A DNA stretch of 64,000 nucleotides from Bacillus carboniphilus. Its GTDB lineage: Bacteria; Bacillota; Bacilli; Bacillales; JC228. This document shows, one piece after another, positions 7,844-16,059 of this stretch. Location: assembly GCF_039522365.1 (NCBI RefSeq), contig NZ_BAAADJ010000059.1:1-64000 (forward strand), given 5' to 3'. A model generated the notes under the pieces. The model worked only from the letters and a program-made list of their open reading frames with translations. It did not search any database and was not told the origin of the DNA. Made by a program: the position numbers and the translations under genes. Position 1 is the stretch's first letter; the number at the start of each line of letters is the position of its first letter.

Positions 7844-9637
7844 TTGACAAAAACAGTTTACGCAGAAACATGGGACTTAGATGTCTTTTTCCCTGGAGGC
7901 AGTAAGTCTGAAGAATTTAAACAATACATAGAAGAACTAAAGGGAAAAGTTCAGTCTTTTTCAGATCAAGTAAAGACTTTAGAGGTTTCAGGTGGTGCTT
8001 CAGAAACTAAAGGTTTAGAGGGTGTTCTTCAAGCTTTTTCAAAAGTTGCTTATAGCATGAGACAAGCAGGAGCATTCATTAGTTGTTTAACGGCTCAAGA
8101 TACTACTGATGATAAAGCAGTAGAATGGAGAGGAACGTTAACAAACCTTAGTGCATCGTTTCAAACATCTTTAACTACTTTAGACCAGAGGTTAACTCAA
8201 TATGAAGATGGTGTGTGGGAAGAATTATTAAAGAAAGCACCATTTACTGAGATTGCCTTTGTATTGGATGAGAGAAGACAAAAGGCAAAAGAAAAGCTTT
8301 CATTAGAGCAAGAATCACTTATTAACTCTTTAAGTGTAGATGGGTATCATGGGTGGGGTCAGTTCTATGACCAAATCGTTAAAAATATTCAAATTCCCTT
8401 TAAAGAAAATGGGGAAACAAAGCTACTTTCTGTTGGACAGGCATCCAATAAATTCTCTAACGGTGACCGTGAAGTCCGTAAACAAGTGTTTGAAGATTGG
8501 GAGAAGGCTTGGGCAGACCAAGGTGACTATTTGTCTAACACACTAAATCACTTAGCAGGTTTCCGCCTTCAGGTATATAAGCATAGAGGGTGGGAAGAAG
8601 TTCTAAAAGAACCACTTTCCATTAACCGCATGGAAAAGAAAACATTAGATGCTATGTGGGAATCTATTGTTGAACACAAGAAACACTTGGTCAAGTACTT
8701 AGAAAGAAAAGCAGAGTTACTAGGGGTGGAGAAGTTAAATTGGTATGATTTAAATGCACCAATTGGATCTAGTGAGTCTAGTGTTACCTATCAAGAAGGT
8801 GCCGATTTTATTATTGAAAACTTTAAAGATTTTGGTGAAGAGTTAACGGCATTCACTCAAAAGGCTTTTGAAGATCGCTGGATTGAGGCAGAAGATAGAC
8901 CTGGTAAGAGACCAGGAGGATTCTGTACAGGCTTCCCTGAAAGTGGACAATCTCGTATCTTTATGACGTTCAGTGGTACACCTTCGAATGTATCAACATT
9001 AGCCCATGAGCTTGGACATGCTTTCCATAGTTATGCTATGAAGGATGTACATCCTTTGAATAAAAGCTATGCGATGAATGTAGCCGAAACAGCTTCTACT
9101 TTTGCTGAAGCAATTGTTAGTGATGCTTCCGTTAAAACTGCTAGCACACACGAGGAAAAGCTTGCTCTTCTTGAGGATAAGCTACAACGTTCTGTTGCGT
9201 TACTAATGAATATTCACGCACGTTTCTTATTTGAAACACGTTTCTATGAGGAAAGAAAGAACGGAAATGTATCCTATAATCGTTTAAATGAGATTATGTT
9301 AGAGGCTCAAAAAGAAGCATATTGTGACTCATTGGGTGAGTATCATCCATTGTTCTGGGCATCTAAACTACATTTTTATATTACAGGAGTACCGTTCTAT
9401 AACTTCCCATACACATTCGGATTCTTGTTCTCTATGGGAATTTATCAAAGAGCCCTAGAAGAAGGACAAGGCTTTGAACAAAAGTATATTGCGCTATTAA
9501 AAGATACTGCATCTATGACTGTTGAGGATTTGGCAAAGAAACATTTAAATGTTGACTTAACAGAAAAAGATTTCTGGGAGGATGCAATAAAACCAGTGGT
9601 GAAAGATGTAGAAGATTTCTTAGAAATGACAAAATAA
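7844..9637 (+). CDS. M3 family oligoendopeptidase (PepF-like)
   Basis: A 597-aa zinc metallopeptidase of family M3, predicted cytosolic, that would degrade short peptides. The HELGH zinc motif is at residues 388-392, with the downstream glutamate in the NVAETASTFAEA stretch as expected for the third ligand. The N-terminal helical domain and length are typical of bacterial M3B oligoendopeptidases. TTG at 7844 is preferred to ATG at 7829 because GGGAGGG lies 7 bases before it. The gene is monocistronic with its own terminator. Confidence 0.9.
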   Translation: MTKTVYAETWDLDVFFPGGSKSEEFKQYIEELKGKVQSFSDQVKTLEVSGGASETKGLEGVLQAFSKVAYSMRQAGAFISCLTAQDTTDDKAVEWRGTLTNLSASFQTSLTTLDQRLTQYEDGVWEELLKKAPFTEIAFVLDERRQKAKEKLSLEQESLINSLSVDGYHGWGQFYDQIVKNIQIPFKENGETKLLSVGQASNKFSNGDREVRKQVFEDWEKAWADQGDYLSNTLNHLAGFRLQVYKHRGWEEVLKEPLSINRMEKKTLDAMWESIVEHKKHLVKYLERKAELLGVEKLNWYDLNAPIGSSESSVTYQEGADFIIENFKDFGEELTAFTQKAFEDRWIEAEDRPGKRPGGFCTGFPESGQSRIFMTFSGTPSNVSTLAHELGHAFHSYAMKDVHPLNKSYAMNVAETASTFAEAIVSDASVKTASTHEEKLALLEDKLQRSVALLMNIHARFLFETRFYEERKNGNVSYNRLNEIMLEAQKEAYCDSLGEYHPLFWASKLHFYITGVPFYNFPYTFGFLFSMGIYQRALEEGQGFEQKYIALLKDTASMTVEDLAKKHLNVDLTEKDFWEDAIKPVVKDVEDFLEMTK

Positions 9638-9646
9638 TGAGTAATA

Positions 9647-9677
9647 AAAGTCGATCCATAGTGGGTCGGCTTTTTAT
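9647..9677 (+). terminator. Terminator after M3 peptidase gene
   Basis: AAGTCGATCC pairs with GGGTCGGCTT, with G-U pairs, followed by TTTTT. Confidence 0.8.
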
Positions 9678-9693
9678 TTATGCCTTTTGTTCA

Positions 9694-9720
9694 TAAAAAA
9701 ACCGCCAAAAAGGCGGGCTT
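9694..9720 (-). terminator. Terminator of pssA (minus strand)
   Basis: On the minus strand CCGCC and GGCGG pair around a T-rich loop and are followed by six T. Confidence 0.82.
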
Positions 9721-9729
9721 GGTATCGTT

Positions 9730-10269
9730 CTACATTTTTTTTACTTTAAATGGACTAACCATACAAAGAGATAAAACCACCATTATAAATAAGTAAGCAT
9801 TTCCTGGAATAAAAGATGTTAATAAGAACAAAAGAGTAGCTATACAGCCTACAACAGTAATCGGAACTCCTGTAAAATATCCTTGTTGCTCAGAAATATT
9901 GAAACGAGCTAATCGAATCGCACCACAGCTGATATAAAATATGGTTACAAACATTCCTGCAGAACCAAATTCATTCAGTACTCCTTGATATAGCAACATC
10001 GCTGGGGCAATACCAAAAGAAATAATATCACACATCGAATCTAATTGTTTACCAAACTCTGACTCTGTTTGAAGCTTACGAGCTGTAATCCCGTCAAAAC
10101 GGTCCATGAGGGCAGCTAGAAAAATGAGAAGTAAACTAAGATGTAATTGTCCCTTTGTTACATATAGAATGGCGAATGAACCAAGGAATAAATTAGATAG
10201 TGTAATAAGATTTGCAGCTTGTGACTTTAGCTTTTTTACCGTAATATCAATTACGTGGGTTAAAAACAA
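9730..10269 (-). CDS. pssA: CDP-diacylglycerol-serine O-phosphatidyltransferase
   Basis: A 179-aa integral membrane enzyme that makes phosphatidylserine from CDP-diacylglycerol and L-serine. The complete CDP-alcohol phosphotransferase signature is present: D59-G60-x2-A63-R64-x8-G73-x3-D77-x3-D81, with several hydrophobic helices around it. TTG at 10269 is chosen because AGGAGA lies about 8 bases before it; GTG at 10278 overlaps that site. It is divergent from psd, which decarboxylates its product, so the pair forms the phosphatidylethanolamine route. Confidence 0.9.
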   Translation of the reverse strand: MFLTHVIDITVKKLKSQAANLITLSNLFLGSFAILYVTKGQLHLSLLLIFLAALMDRFDGITARKLQTESEFGKQLDSMCDIISFGIAPAMLLYQGVLNEFGSAGMFVTIFYISCGAIRLARFNISEQQGYFTGVPITVVGCIATLLFLLTSFIPGNAYLFIMVVLSLCMVSPFKVKKM

Positions 10270-10403
10270 AATTATCACTCTCCTAAAATATAGAAGATAC
10301 CAGTTTATTATATTATAATATCTTTATTGTATGAATTTTATGAGGAAAGGTAAAGATAATTTTTTTCTCATAAACATAGCTAATCAGAAAATGGGTGACA
10401 TAC

Positions 10404-11186
10404 TTGATTAAAGAAAAACTATATCGCATCATGATCGAACTAACAAACGGGCCATTTACAAGTAAGATTTTACAAAAGTTTACACAATCAAAGTGGAGTC
10501 GTAGACTCATTCCATTATATATGAAAACGTATAATATTTCCTCTGACGAGCTTTCTCTGCCCCTAGATGCATACCCTTCTCTCCAAGAGTTCTTTATTCG
10601 AAAACTTAAAGATAACGCTAGAACCATTACTGAAGGGGAGAAAACGATTATTAGTCCAGTTGATGGAGTACTTGAAGACTGGGGTAACATTACACCTGAT
10701 ACTCAAATGTTGGTTAAAGGAAAGCCCTATTCCATTGAAGAAATGTTAGGTAGCAAAGAAAAGGCAGATGAATATGCAGGTGGAAAGTTCATTTTATTGT
10801 ACCTTAGTCCAGCTCATTATCACCGGATTCATTCTCCCTTAGCCGGTAAAGTCGTATCAACATATTCTCTTGGTAGCAAATCGTATCCGGTAAATCGACT
10901 AGGCATTTCCCTAGGAAAGTCCCCTCTGTCAAAAAATTTCCGATTAGTTTCAGAATTTGAAAATGAGGAACGGAAATTTGCCCTTGTAAAAATAGGTGCG
11001 ATGTTTGTAAATAGTATTGAATGGACATGTAAAAATGAAAACGTGATAAAGGGAGAAGAATTAGGTTACTTCTCATTTGGCTCTTCGGTTGTTTTATTGT
11101 TTCCAAAAGGTTATATGGAAATAGACCAGAATTTAAAAAGAGGAACACCTGTTTTAATGGGAACCAATATAGGACGGGTTAAATAG
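10404..11186 (+). CDS. psd: Phosphatidylserine decarboxylase proenzyme
   Basis: A 260-aa membrane-associated enzyme that converts phosphatidylserine to phosphatidylethanolamine. The self-cleavage motif F225-G226-S227-S228 near the C-terminus is expected to split between Gly226 and Ser227, giving the pyruvoyl group on the alpha chain. SPVDG and YLSPAHYHRIHSP hold the conserved Asp and His residues of the family. TTG at 10404 is chosen with GGGTGA upstream; GTG at 10395 lies within that site. It is transcribed divergently from pssA. Confidence 0.94.
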   Translation: MIKEKLYRIMIELTNGPFTSKILQKFTQSKWSRRLIPLYMKTYNISSDELSLPLDAYPSLQEFFIRKLKDNARTITEGEKTIISPVDGVLEDWGNITPDTQMLVKGKPYSIEEMLGSKEKADEYAGGKFILLYLSPAHYHRIHSPLAGKVVSTYSLGSKSYPVNRLGISLGKSPLSKNFRLVSEFENEERKFALVKIGAMFVNSIEWTCKNENVIKGEELGYFSFGSSVVLLFPKGYMEIDQNLKRGTPVLMGTNIGRVK

Positions 11187-11261
11187 TTAATGATTAGAAG
11201 GGATAGAACATGGACCACTTCTAGAGTGAGTGCCAGTGTTTTATCTCCTATTTTATTTTGA

Positions 11262-11289
11262 CAAAAAAAATACTCTGTTTTAACAGAGT
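11262..11289 (-). terminator. Terminator of sda (minus strand)
   Basis: ACTCTGTT and AACAGAGT form the stem. On the minus strand it is followed by TATTTTTTTTG. Confidence 0.82.
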
Positions 11290-11299
11290 GGGAAGTCAA

Positions 11300-11440
11300 T
11301 TATGAGCTCTTTTTAATTTGATGGGTTAAAGAACGACGGTGTATTTCTGTCTCAATGAGGCGAATAAACTCAGGGCTTAAATTTAGTTCTCGCGCTTTGT
11401 AGTACGACTCTAGTAATAGTTGATCGGATAACTTTTTCAC
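11300..11440 (-). CDS. sda: Sporulation checkpoint histidine kinase inhibitor Sda
   Basis: A 46-aa helical-hairpin protein that binds and inhibits the sporulation kinase KinA, blocking Spo0A activation while DNA replication is ongoing or damaged. The sequence [20 protein letters not shown] and the ending EIHRRSL match Sda along its whole length. GTG at 11440 with GGGGGTG upstream is chosen; the longer frame from 11482 adds an unrelated N-terminus. The upstream region holds a cluster of DnaA boxes, matching the known DnaA control of sda in B. subtilis. Confidence 0.95.
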   Translation of the reverse strand: MKKLSDQLLLESYYKARELNLSPEFIRLIETEIHRRSLTHQIKKSS

Positions 11441-11476
11441 GAACAGCACCCCCGATTTTTGAAATAAGGTTCTATT

Positions 11477-11514
11477 CACCAAGTGTTTGACATAAATTAG
11501 TAGGTTGCTTGGTG
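11477..11514. repeat. Short inverted repeat in sda promoter region
   Basis: CACCAAG at 11477-11483 and CTTGGTG at 11508-11514 form a 7-bp inverted repeat spanning the likely sda promoter. On the minus strand TTGAAT lies just outside it. It may be an operator or chance. Confidence 0.4.
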
Positions 11515-11558
11515 TATATTCAATCTAACAGATTTAAAAACTTAGAACAAGCGTTCTG

Positions 11559-11833
11559 TTATCCACAGAGGTCAGTGGATAACCTGTTATTAAGTTGTGT
11601 GTAAATTCCGAAATACCACAATTTTACTATGTGTATATTGTGTATAAAGTTTTCCACAAGTGTTGAAATCCCAACCAATTTGTCGAAAAATATTTGAATT
11701 AAAGTCGATTTTCCTATAAAAATGTATATGAACAAGAGCAGTATAAGAAAAAAGTCATGCTTTCATCGACGTAGTATCACTGTTGTTACTTTCTTGTTGT
11801 TTAGGAAATTATAAAATCGCCACTTGTGTATAA
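11559..11833. promoter_or_regulatory. DnaA-box cluster upstream of sda
   Basis: Five near-consensus DnaA boxes occur in 275 bp: TTATCCACA at 11559-11567 (perfect, plus), TTATCCACT at 11574-11582 (minus), TTATACACA at 11639-11647 (minus), TTTTCCACA at 11650-11658 (plus) and TTATACACA at 11825-11833 (minus). The sequence between is A/T-rich. DnaA is known to bind and activate the sda promoter in B. subtilis, linking replication initiation to sporulation; here the arrangement is seen directly but binding is inferred. Confidence 0.8.
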
Positions 11834-11851
11834 CTTTGCATGAAATGGGTC

Positions 11852-12046
11852 TCCGGCCAGCTCCAGCGCCTAGCCAGTTCTTCATTGAAAATACTTCCCG
11901 AATAACTTGCTTAAAGCATGATCGTTAGATGATGCTTTAAGCAGCTCGAGGTCACAAACCAATCCGTCAAGAAGGTTAAAAAGCAACCTTCTCGCCGGCT
12001 TGTCTTGTGCTTGTCGGGGCTGATCGAGGCGCTTGCGCATTTGTTC
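11852..12046. repeat. Bacillaceae-type palindromic dispersed element
   Basis: A GC-richer block unlike its neighbours. It starts with CTCCAGCGCCTAGCC and ends with GGCTGATCGAGGCGCTTGCG, with terminal AGCGCCT (11865-11871) and AGGCGCT (12027-12033) as inverted ends. Inside are two hairpins: 11909-11942, and a longer imperfect one at about 11953-12009 with core AGAAGGTT/AACCTTCT. From memory, CTCCAGCGCCTAG and CTTGTCGGGGCTGA are recurring intergenic sequences in many Bacillaceae genomes, so I call it a dispersed MITE-like or structured-RNA repeat. Copy number in this genome cannot be judged from one window. Confidence 0.7.
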
Positions 12047-12059
12047 TCAAAAGGAACCT

Positions 12060-12088
12060 TTGAAACAACAGGAAAAATTCGGTATGAT
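12060..12088 (+). promoter_or_regulatory. Promoter of the yqeG operon
   Basis: TTGAAA at 12060-12065, 17 bp, TATGAT at 12083-12088. Transcription from about 12095 gives a short leader and supports the GTG start of yqeG at 12120. It lies immediately after the dispersed element. Confidence 0.7.
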
Positions 12089-12119
12089 GATGAAAGTCAT
12101 GAAGAATGAGGTGGATAAA

Positions 12120-12641
12120 GTGCTAACAAACTTTTTACCAGCAGAGCACGTTAAGGATATATTTGAGATAACACCAGATAGATTGAAGGAAAAAGGGATT
12201 AAGGGTATCATTACCGATTTAGATAATACCTTAGTGGAATGGGATCGTCCGAATGCAACCCCCCGTTTAATTGAATGGTTTGAAGAAATGAAGAAGAATG
12301 ACATTTTGGTAACGATCGTATCAAACAATCAAAAGGAAAGAGTTCGTTTGTTTGCAGATCCTTTACATATACCATTTATTTATCAGGCAAGAAAACCAAT
12401 GACAAAGGCCTTTAAGAAGGCTGTTACAAGTATGAATATTAAAAAGGAAGAAACCGTAGTGATTGGTGATCAATTACTAACGGATGTGCTAGGAGGAAAT
12501 CGAGCAGGGTTTCATACCATACTAGTCGTCCCAGTTGCTCAATCTGACGGTTTTTTTACTAGGTTTAACCGAATTATAGAAAGACGAATTTTAAATATAT
12601 TAAAAAGAAAAGGTTATATCCAATGGGAGGATCAATCGTGA
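12120..12641 (+). CDS. yqeG: YqeG family HAD IIIA-type phosphatase
   Basis: A 173-aa HAD-superfamily protein with the nucleophile motif DLDNTLVEWDRP near residue 38, the SNN motif 2 and VIGDQLLTDVLGGNRAG as motifs 3/4. The physiological substrate is unknown. GTG at 12120 is chosen: GAGGTGG lies about 6 bases upstream, family members start with a short hydrophobic stretch before the LP(D/A)E motif, and the promoter at 12060 excludes the longer frame from 12033. Its stop overlaps the yqeH start by four bases. Confidence 0.92.
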   Translation: MLTNFLPAEHVKDIFEITPDRLKEKGIKGIITDLDNTLVEWDRPNATPRLIEWFEEMKKNDILVTIVSNNQKERVRLFADPLHIPFIYQARKPMTKAFKKAVTSMNIKKEETVVIGDQLLTDVLGGNRAGFHTILVVPVAQSDGFFTRFNRIIERRILNILKRKGYIQWEDQS

Positions 12642-13753
12642 CACATTCAGAAGAACAAATTTTCAGCTGTATTGGTTGTGGAGTTCATATCCAAACGGAA
12701 GACCCCAACAAAATGGGATATGCACCTCCTTCTGCTTTAGAAAAAGAAGAAATTGTATGTAAACGTTGCTTCCGTTTAAAGCACTATAATGAGGTCCAAG
12801 ATGTTGAACTAACTGATGATGATTTTCTTAGAATGCTCCATAGTATTAGTGAAGATGATGCTTTGGTTGTGAAAATTGTAGATATATTCGACTTCAATGG
12901 TAGTTGGATTACGGGTATTCAACGGTTTGTCGGAAATAATCCAGTTTTACTTATTGGAAACAAAGTAGACCTTCTCCCTAAGTCTGTAAAGCATTCCAAG
13001 CTAATTCAATGGATGAAATTCCAAGCCAAAGAAATGGGATTGAAGCCACTTGATATTGCTTTAGTAAGTGCCGACAGAGGTAAGGGTATGGATGAGGTAC
13101 TAGGTGTAATTGATCACTTCCGCAAAGGAAGAAACGTCTACGTAGTTGGAGCTACTAATGTTGGGAAGTCTACTTTTATCAACAAAATTATTGAAAAAGT
13201 GGCTGGCGAACAAAATGTTATTACAACCTCCCACTTCCCAGGTACCACATTAGATTTCATTAGAATACCGTTTGATGATGAACAGAATATGATTGATACT
13301 CCAGGAATCATTAACCGTCATCAAATGGCTCACGTAGTTGGTAAGAAGGATTTGAAAACGATAACGCCTAAAAAGGAAATCAAACCAAGGGTTTTTCAGC
13401 TGAATGAAGGACAAACTCTGTTTTACGGTGGATTAGGAAGGCTTGATTTTCTGAAAGGTGAAAGGCATTCATTTATACATTACTTCTCTAATGAGTTAAA
13501 TATACATCGGACGAAACTTGAAAAGGCAGATGAACTTTACAAAAACCATCTAGGTGAACTGTTATCTCCACCTGACGAAGAAAGTAAAGAGGGATTCCCT
13601 CCATTGGTAAGACACGAATTTATGATTTCAGAAGATAAGACAGATATTGTGTTCTCTGGTCTAGGATGGGTTACGATTCAAGAAAAAGGTGTAAAGGTAG
13701 CTGCATACGCGCCAAAAGGAGTATCTGTTCTGATTAGGAAATCGCTTATCTAA
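12638..13753 (+). CDS. yqeH: Ribosome biogenesis GTPase YqeH
   Basis: A 371-aa circularly permuted GTPase needed for 30S subunit assembly. An N-terminal zinc finger (CIGCGVHIQ and CKRC) is followed by G4 (NKVD), then G1 (GATNVGKST near residue 178) and G3 (DTPG), the permuted order that defines the family. The C-terminal domain probably binds RNA. GTG at 12638 follows GGGAGG by 7 bases and overlaps the yqeG stop as GTGA, indicating coupling. Confidence 0.95.
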   Translation: MTHSEEQIFSCIGCGVHIQTEDPNKMGYAPPSALEKEEIVCKRCFRLKHYNEVQDVELTDDDFLRMLHSISEDDALVVKIVDIFDFNGSWITGIQRFVGNNPVLLIGNKVDLLPKSVKHSKLIQWMKFQAKEMGLKPLDIALVSADRGKGMDEVLGVIDHFRKGRNVYVVGATNVGKSTFINKIIEKVAGEQNVITTSHFPGTTLDFIRIPFDDEQNMIDTPGIINRHQMAHVVGKKDLKTITPKKEIKPRVFQLNEGQTLFYGGLGRLDFLKGERHSFIHYFSNELNIHRTKLEKADELYKNHLGELLSPPDEESKEGFPPLVRHEFMISEDKTDIVFSGLGWVTIQEKGVKVAAYAPKGVSVLIRKSLI

Positions 13754-13766
13754 TGTAGGGGAAGGA

Positions 13767-14621
13767 ATGTCAGGAATGGAAAAAATATATGGAGTGATCG
13801 GAAATCCAATTAAACATTCACTCTCACCTCTTATTCATAATCAAGCTTTTTCATTAAATGATATAGAAGCTAGATATCATGCCTTTAAGGTAGAGAAGGA
13901 ATTCCTAGGCGCGGCTGTCCAAGGGATGAGGGCACTGGGTATAGGAGGGTTTAATGTTACTATCCCACATAAAGAAGCTGTGATGGACTTTCTAGATGAT
14001 GTTGACCCCCTTGCTAAACAAATCGGTGCAGTTAACACCGTTGTCCAAAAAGATCATAAGCTTGTGGGTTATAACACCGATGGAATTGGTTTTGTTAAAG
14101 GAATGAGAGAAACTATTTCAGATAGTGAAATAGAAAATAAAAAAGTGTTGATTATTGGCTCAGGAGGAGCAGCGAAGGCGATTTATTTTACCTTACTTAC
14201 AGAAGGTTTTATCCACGTTGATATAACCAATCGTTCTTTAAGTAGAGCACAAAATCTAATATTCGAATGCCCACACCCAACTAGTAATCAATCGAATGCA
14301 TTAAGCTTATCTGAAGCAGAAAGCCAACTTCAGTCTTATGAGATTCTCATACAGACAACTTCAGTAGGAATGTCACCAGAAGTAGATGTGGCACCAATTA
14401 AATTAGATAAGGTACAAAGTGGAACGTTTGTCTACGATATTATATATAATCCTTTCGAGACAAAACTTCTGGTAAAAGCAAAAGAAAAAGGTTGCTTGAC
14501 CCATAATGGCCTGGATATGTTTATTTACCAGGCTGCGTATGCCTTTCAATTGTGGACAGGAGTTTGGCCGAATACGACCATCATGAAAAAGACACTAGTG
14601 GAACACTTAGGAGGAAGTTAA
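13767..14621 (+). CDS. aroE: Shikimate dehydrogenase (NADP+)
   Basis: A 284-aa enzyme that reduces 3-dehydroshikimate to shikimate in aromatic amino-acid synthesis. The substrate site shows SLSPLIHN, the catalytic Lys in TIPHKE and the Asp in NTDGIGF; the NADP-binding loop is GSGGAAKA, with NRS after the second strand. ATG at 13767 and ATG at 13776 (MEKIYGVIG) are both plausible with the AGGGGAAGGA site; the shorter form resembles the family N-terminus more. It sits in the yqe operon between yqeH and yhbY, as in B. subtilis. Confidence 0.95.
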   Translation: MSGMEKIYGVIGNPIKHSLSPLIHNQAFSLNDIEARYHAFKVEKEFLGAAVQGMRALGIGGFNVTIPHKEAVMDFLDDVDPLAKQIGAVNTVVQKDHKLVGYNTDGIGFVKGMRETISDSEIENKKVLIIGSGGAAKAIYFTLLTEGFIHVDITNRSLSRAQNLIFECPHPTSNQSNALSLSEAESQLQSYEILIQTTSVGMSPEVDVAPIKLDKVQSGTFVYDIIYNPFETKLLVKAKEKGCLTHNGLDMFIYQAAYAFQLWTGVWPNTTIMKKTLVEHLGGS

Positions 14622-14622
14622 A

Positions 14623-14913
14623 ATGTTAACGGGTAAACAAAAAAGATTTTTACGTTCGAAGGCTCATCACCTGAACCCTATTTTTCAAGTTGGGAAAGGT
14701 GGAATAAGTGAGAATTTAGTAAAACAGATTGTGGATGCTCTTGAGGCGAGAGAGCTTATTAAAATCAGTATCCTGCAAAATTGTGAATATGACCGTGATA
14801 CTGTTGCTGAAGAACTTTCTAGTCAAGCGAAGGCTGAGCTTGTTCAAGTAATCGGAAACACGATTGTACTCTACAAGGAATCAAAAGAGAAAAAACAAAT
14901 AATCCTACCATAA
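14623..14913 (+). CDS. yhbY: Ribosome assembly RNA-binding protein YhbY
   Basis: A 96-aa CRM-domain protein (YqeI in B. subtilis) associated with the large ribosomal subunit precursor. LTGKQKRFLRSKAHHLNPIFQVGKGG is the conserved start of the domain, with the GxxG RNA-binding loop as GKGG. It follows aroE with one base between stop and ATG and shares the GGAGG site at the aroE end, so it is translationally coupled. Confidence 0.95.
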   Translation: MLTGKQKRFLRSKAHHLNPIFQVGKGGISENLVKQIVDALEARELIKISILQNCEYDRDTVAEELSSQAKAELVQVIGNTIVLYKESKEKKQIILP

Positions 14914-14927
14914 AAAGGATGAAGACT

Positions 14928-15500
14928 ATGGTAAAAAAGGTTGGCATCTTAGGTGGCACGTTTGATCCGCCACATATTGGTCATCTCATTATAGCTAATG
15001 AGTGCTTATTCCAAGCTTCATTAGATGAGGTTTGGTTCATGCCAAATAATGTTCCACCTCATAAACAAAAAACCGATGACGTATCAAATAGAGAGAGGGA
15101 AGACATGGTGCGTTTAGCTATCATGAATCACCCCCGCTTTAAGTTGGAGCCAATCGAACTAAAAAGAGAGGGTACTTCCTATACCGTGGATACCATGAGG
15201 TTGTTAAGGGAACAAAACCCAGATGTGGATTTCTATTTTATTATCGGTGGAGATATGATTGAATATTTACCAAAGTGGTATAAAATAGAAGAATTGGTTA
15301 AGATGGTACAGTTTTTAGGTGTGAAAAGACCTAATTACTCAGACCAATCAAGCTTCCCAGTAAAGCTGTTAGATATACCAGAGATTAACCTTTCCTCCAC
15401 ACAAATCAGAGAACGAATACAAAAAAGACAATCCATTCGTTACCTGGTTTCAGATTCAGTTAGGGAGTACATAGAGGAGAACGGTATATATGGATCCTAA
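14928..15500 (+). CDS. nadD: Nicotinate-nucleotide adenylyltransferase
   Basis: A 190-aa enzyme that joins ATP and nicotinate mononucleotide into deamido-NAD. GGTFDPPHIGH near residue 8 carries the nucleotidyltransferase HxGH motif, and SSTQIRERI is the second conserved motif. ATG at 14928 is preferred over 14919 because AAAAGGA lies 8 bases before it. It overlaps yqeK by 11 bases. Confidence 0.95.
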   Translation: MVKKVGILGGTFDPPHIGHLIIANECLFQASLDEVWFMPNNVPPHKQKTDDVSNREREDMVRLAIMNHPRFKLEPIELKREGTSYTVDTMRLLREQNPDVDFYFIIGGDMIEYLPKWYKIEELVKMVQFLGVKRPNYSDQSSFPVKLLDIPEINLSSTQIRERIQKRQSIRYLVSDSVREYIEENGIYGS

Positions 15501-16059
15501 AAAAGCGTTAGAAATTGTTCGGAAACAATTAAAGGAAGAGCGATATAACCATACATTAGGTGTTGTGGAATCATCAATACAATTATCGAAACTGTATCAG
15601 GTAGATGAAAAAAAGGCAGAATTAGCAGCAATCTTTCATGATTATGCTAAGTATCGTCCGAAAGAAGAAATGCGTTCCATTATTATTCAAGAAAAAATGG
15701 CTGCTGACCTCTTACAATTCCATCATGAGTTATGGCATGCTCCAGTCGGGGCATACTTAGTAAAAAGGGAAGTTGGCATTGAAGACGAGGATATTCTACT
15801 AGCCATCAAGTCCCATACGACGGGAAGACCTGGTATGACTGACTTAGAAAAAGTAATTTTCTTAGCGGATTACATCGAACCTGGTCGTAAGTTTCCTGGT
15901 GTAGATGAGGCGAGAGAGCTTGCCAAGAATGATTTGAATCAAGCAGTTATTTTTGCTTTAAAAAACACAATTCAATTTCTGATGAGGCAAAATCAGCCAA
16001 TTTATCCTGATACTTTTCAAACTTATAATCATATGCAATTAAATAGGAGGTCTAACTAA
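15490..16059 (+). CDS. yqeK: HD-domain Ap4A hydrolase YqeK
   Basis: A 189-aa HD-superfamily metal-dependent hydrolase. Members of the YqeK family cleave diadenosine tetraphosphate symmetrically to ADP. Metal-binding residues are in RYNHTLGV, in the HD pair FHDYAKYRP, and in the downstream HHELWHAP and FLADYIEPGR. It overlaps nadD and abuts rsfS directly. AGAGGAG precedes ATG at 15490 within the end of nadD. Confidence 0.93.
   Translation: MDPKKALEIVRKQLKEERYNHTLGVVESSIQLSKLYQVDEKKAELAAIFHDYAKYRPKEEMRSIIIQEKMAADLLQFHHELWHAPVGAYLVKREVGIEDEDILLAIKSHTTGRPGMTDLEKVIFLADYIEPGRKFPGVDEARELAKNDLNQAVIFALKNTIQFLMRQNQPIYPDTFQTYNHMQLNRRSN

Noticed and set aside
11559-11833. Chromosomal replication origin
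   Set aside because: DnaA boxes are present, but dnaA, dnaN and other origin genes are absent and the context is the known DnaA-regulated sda locus.
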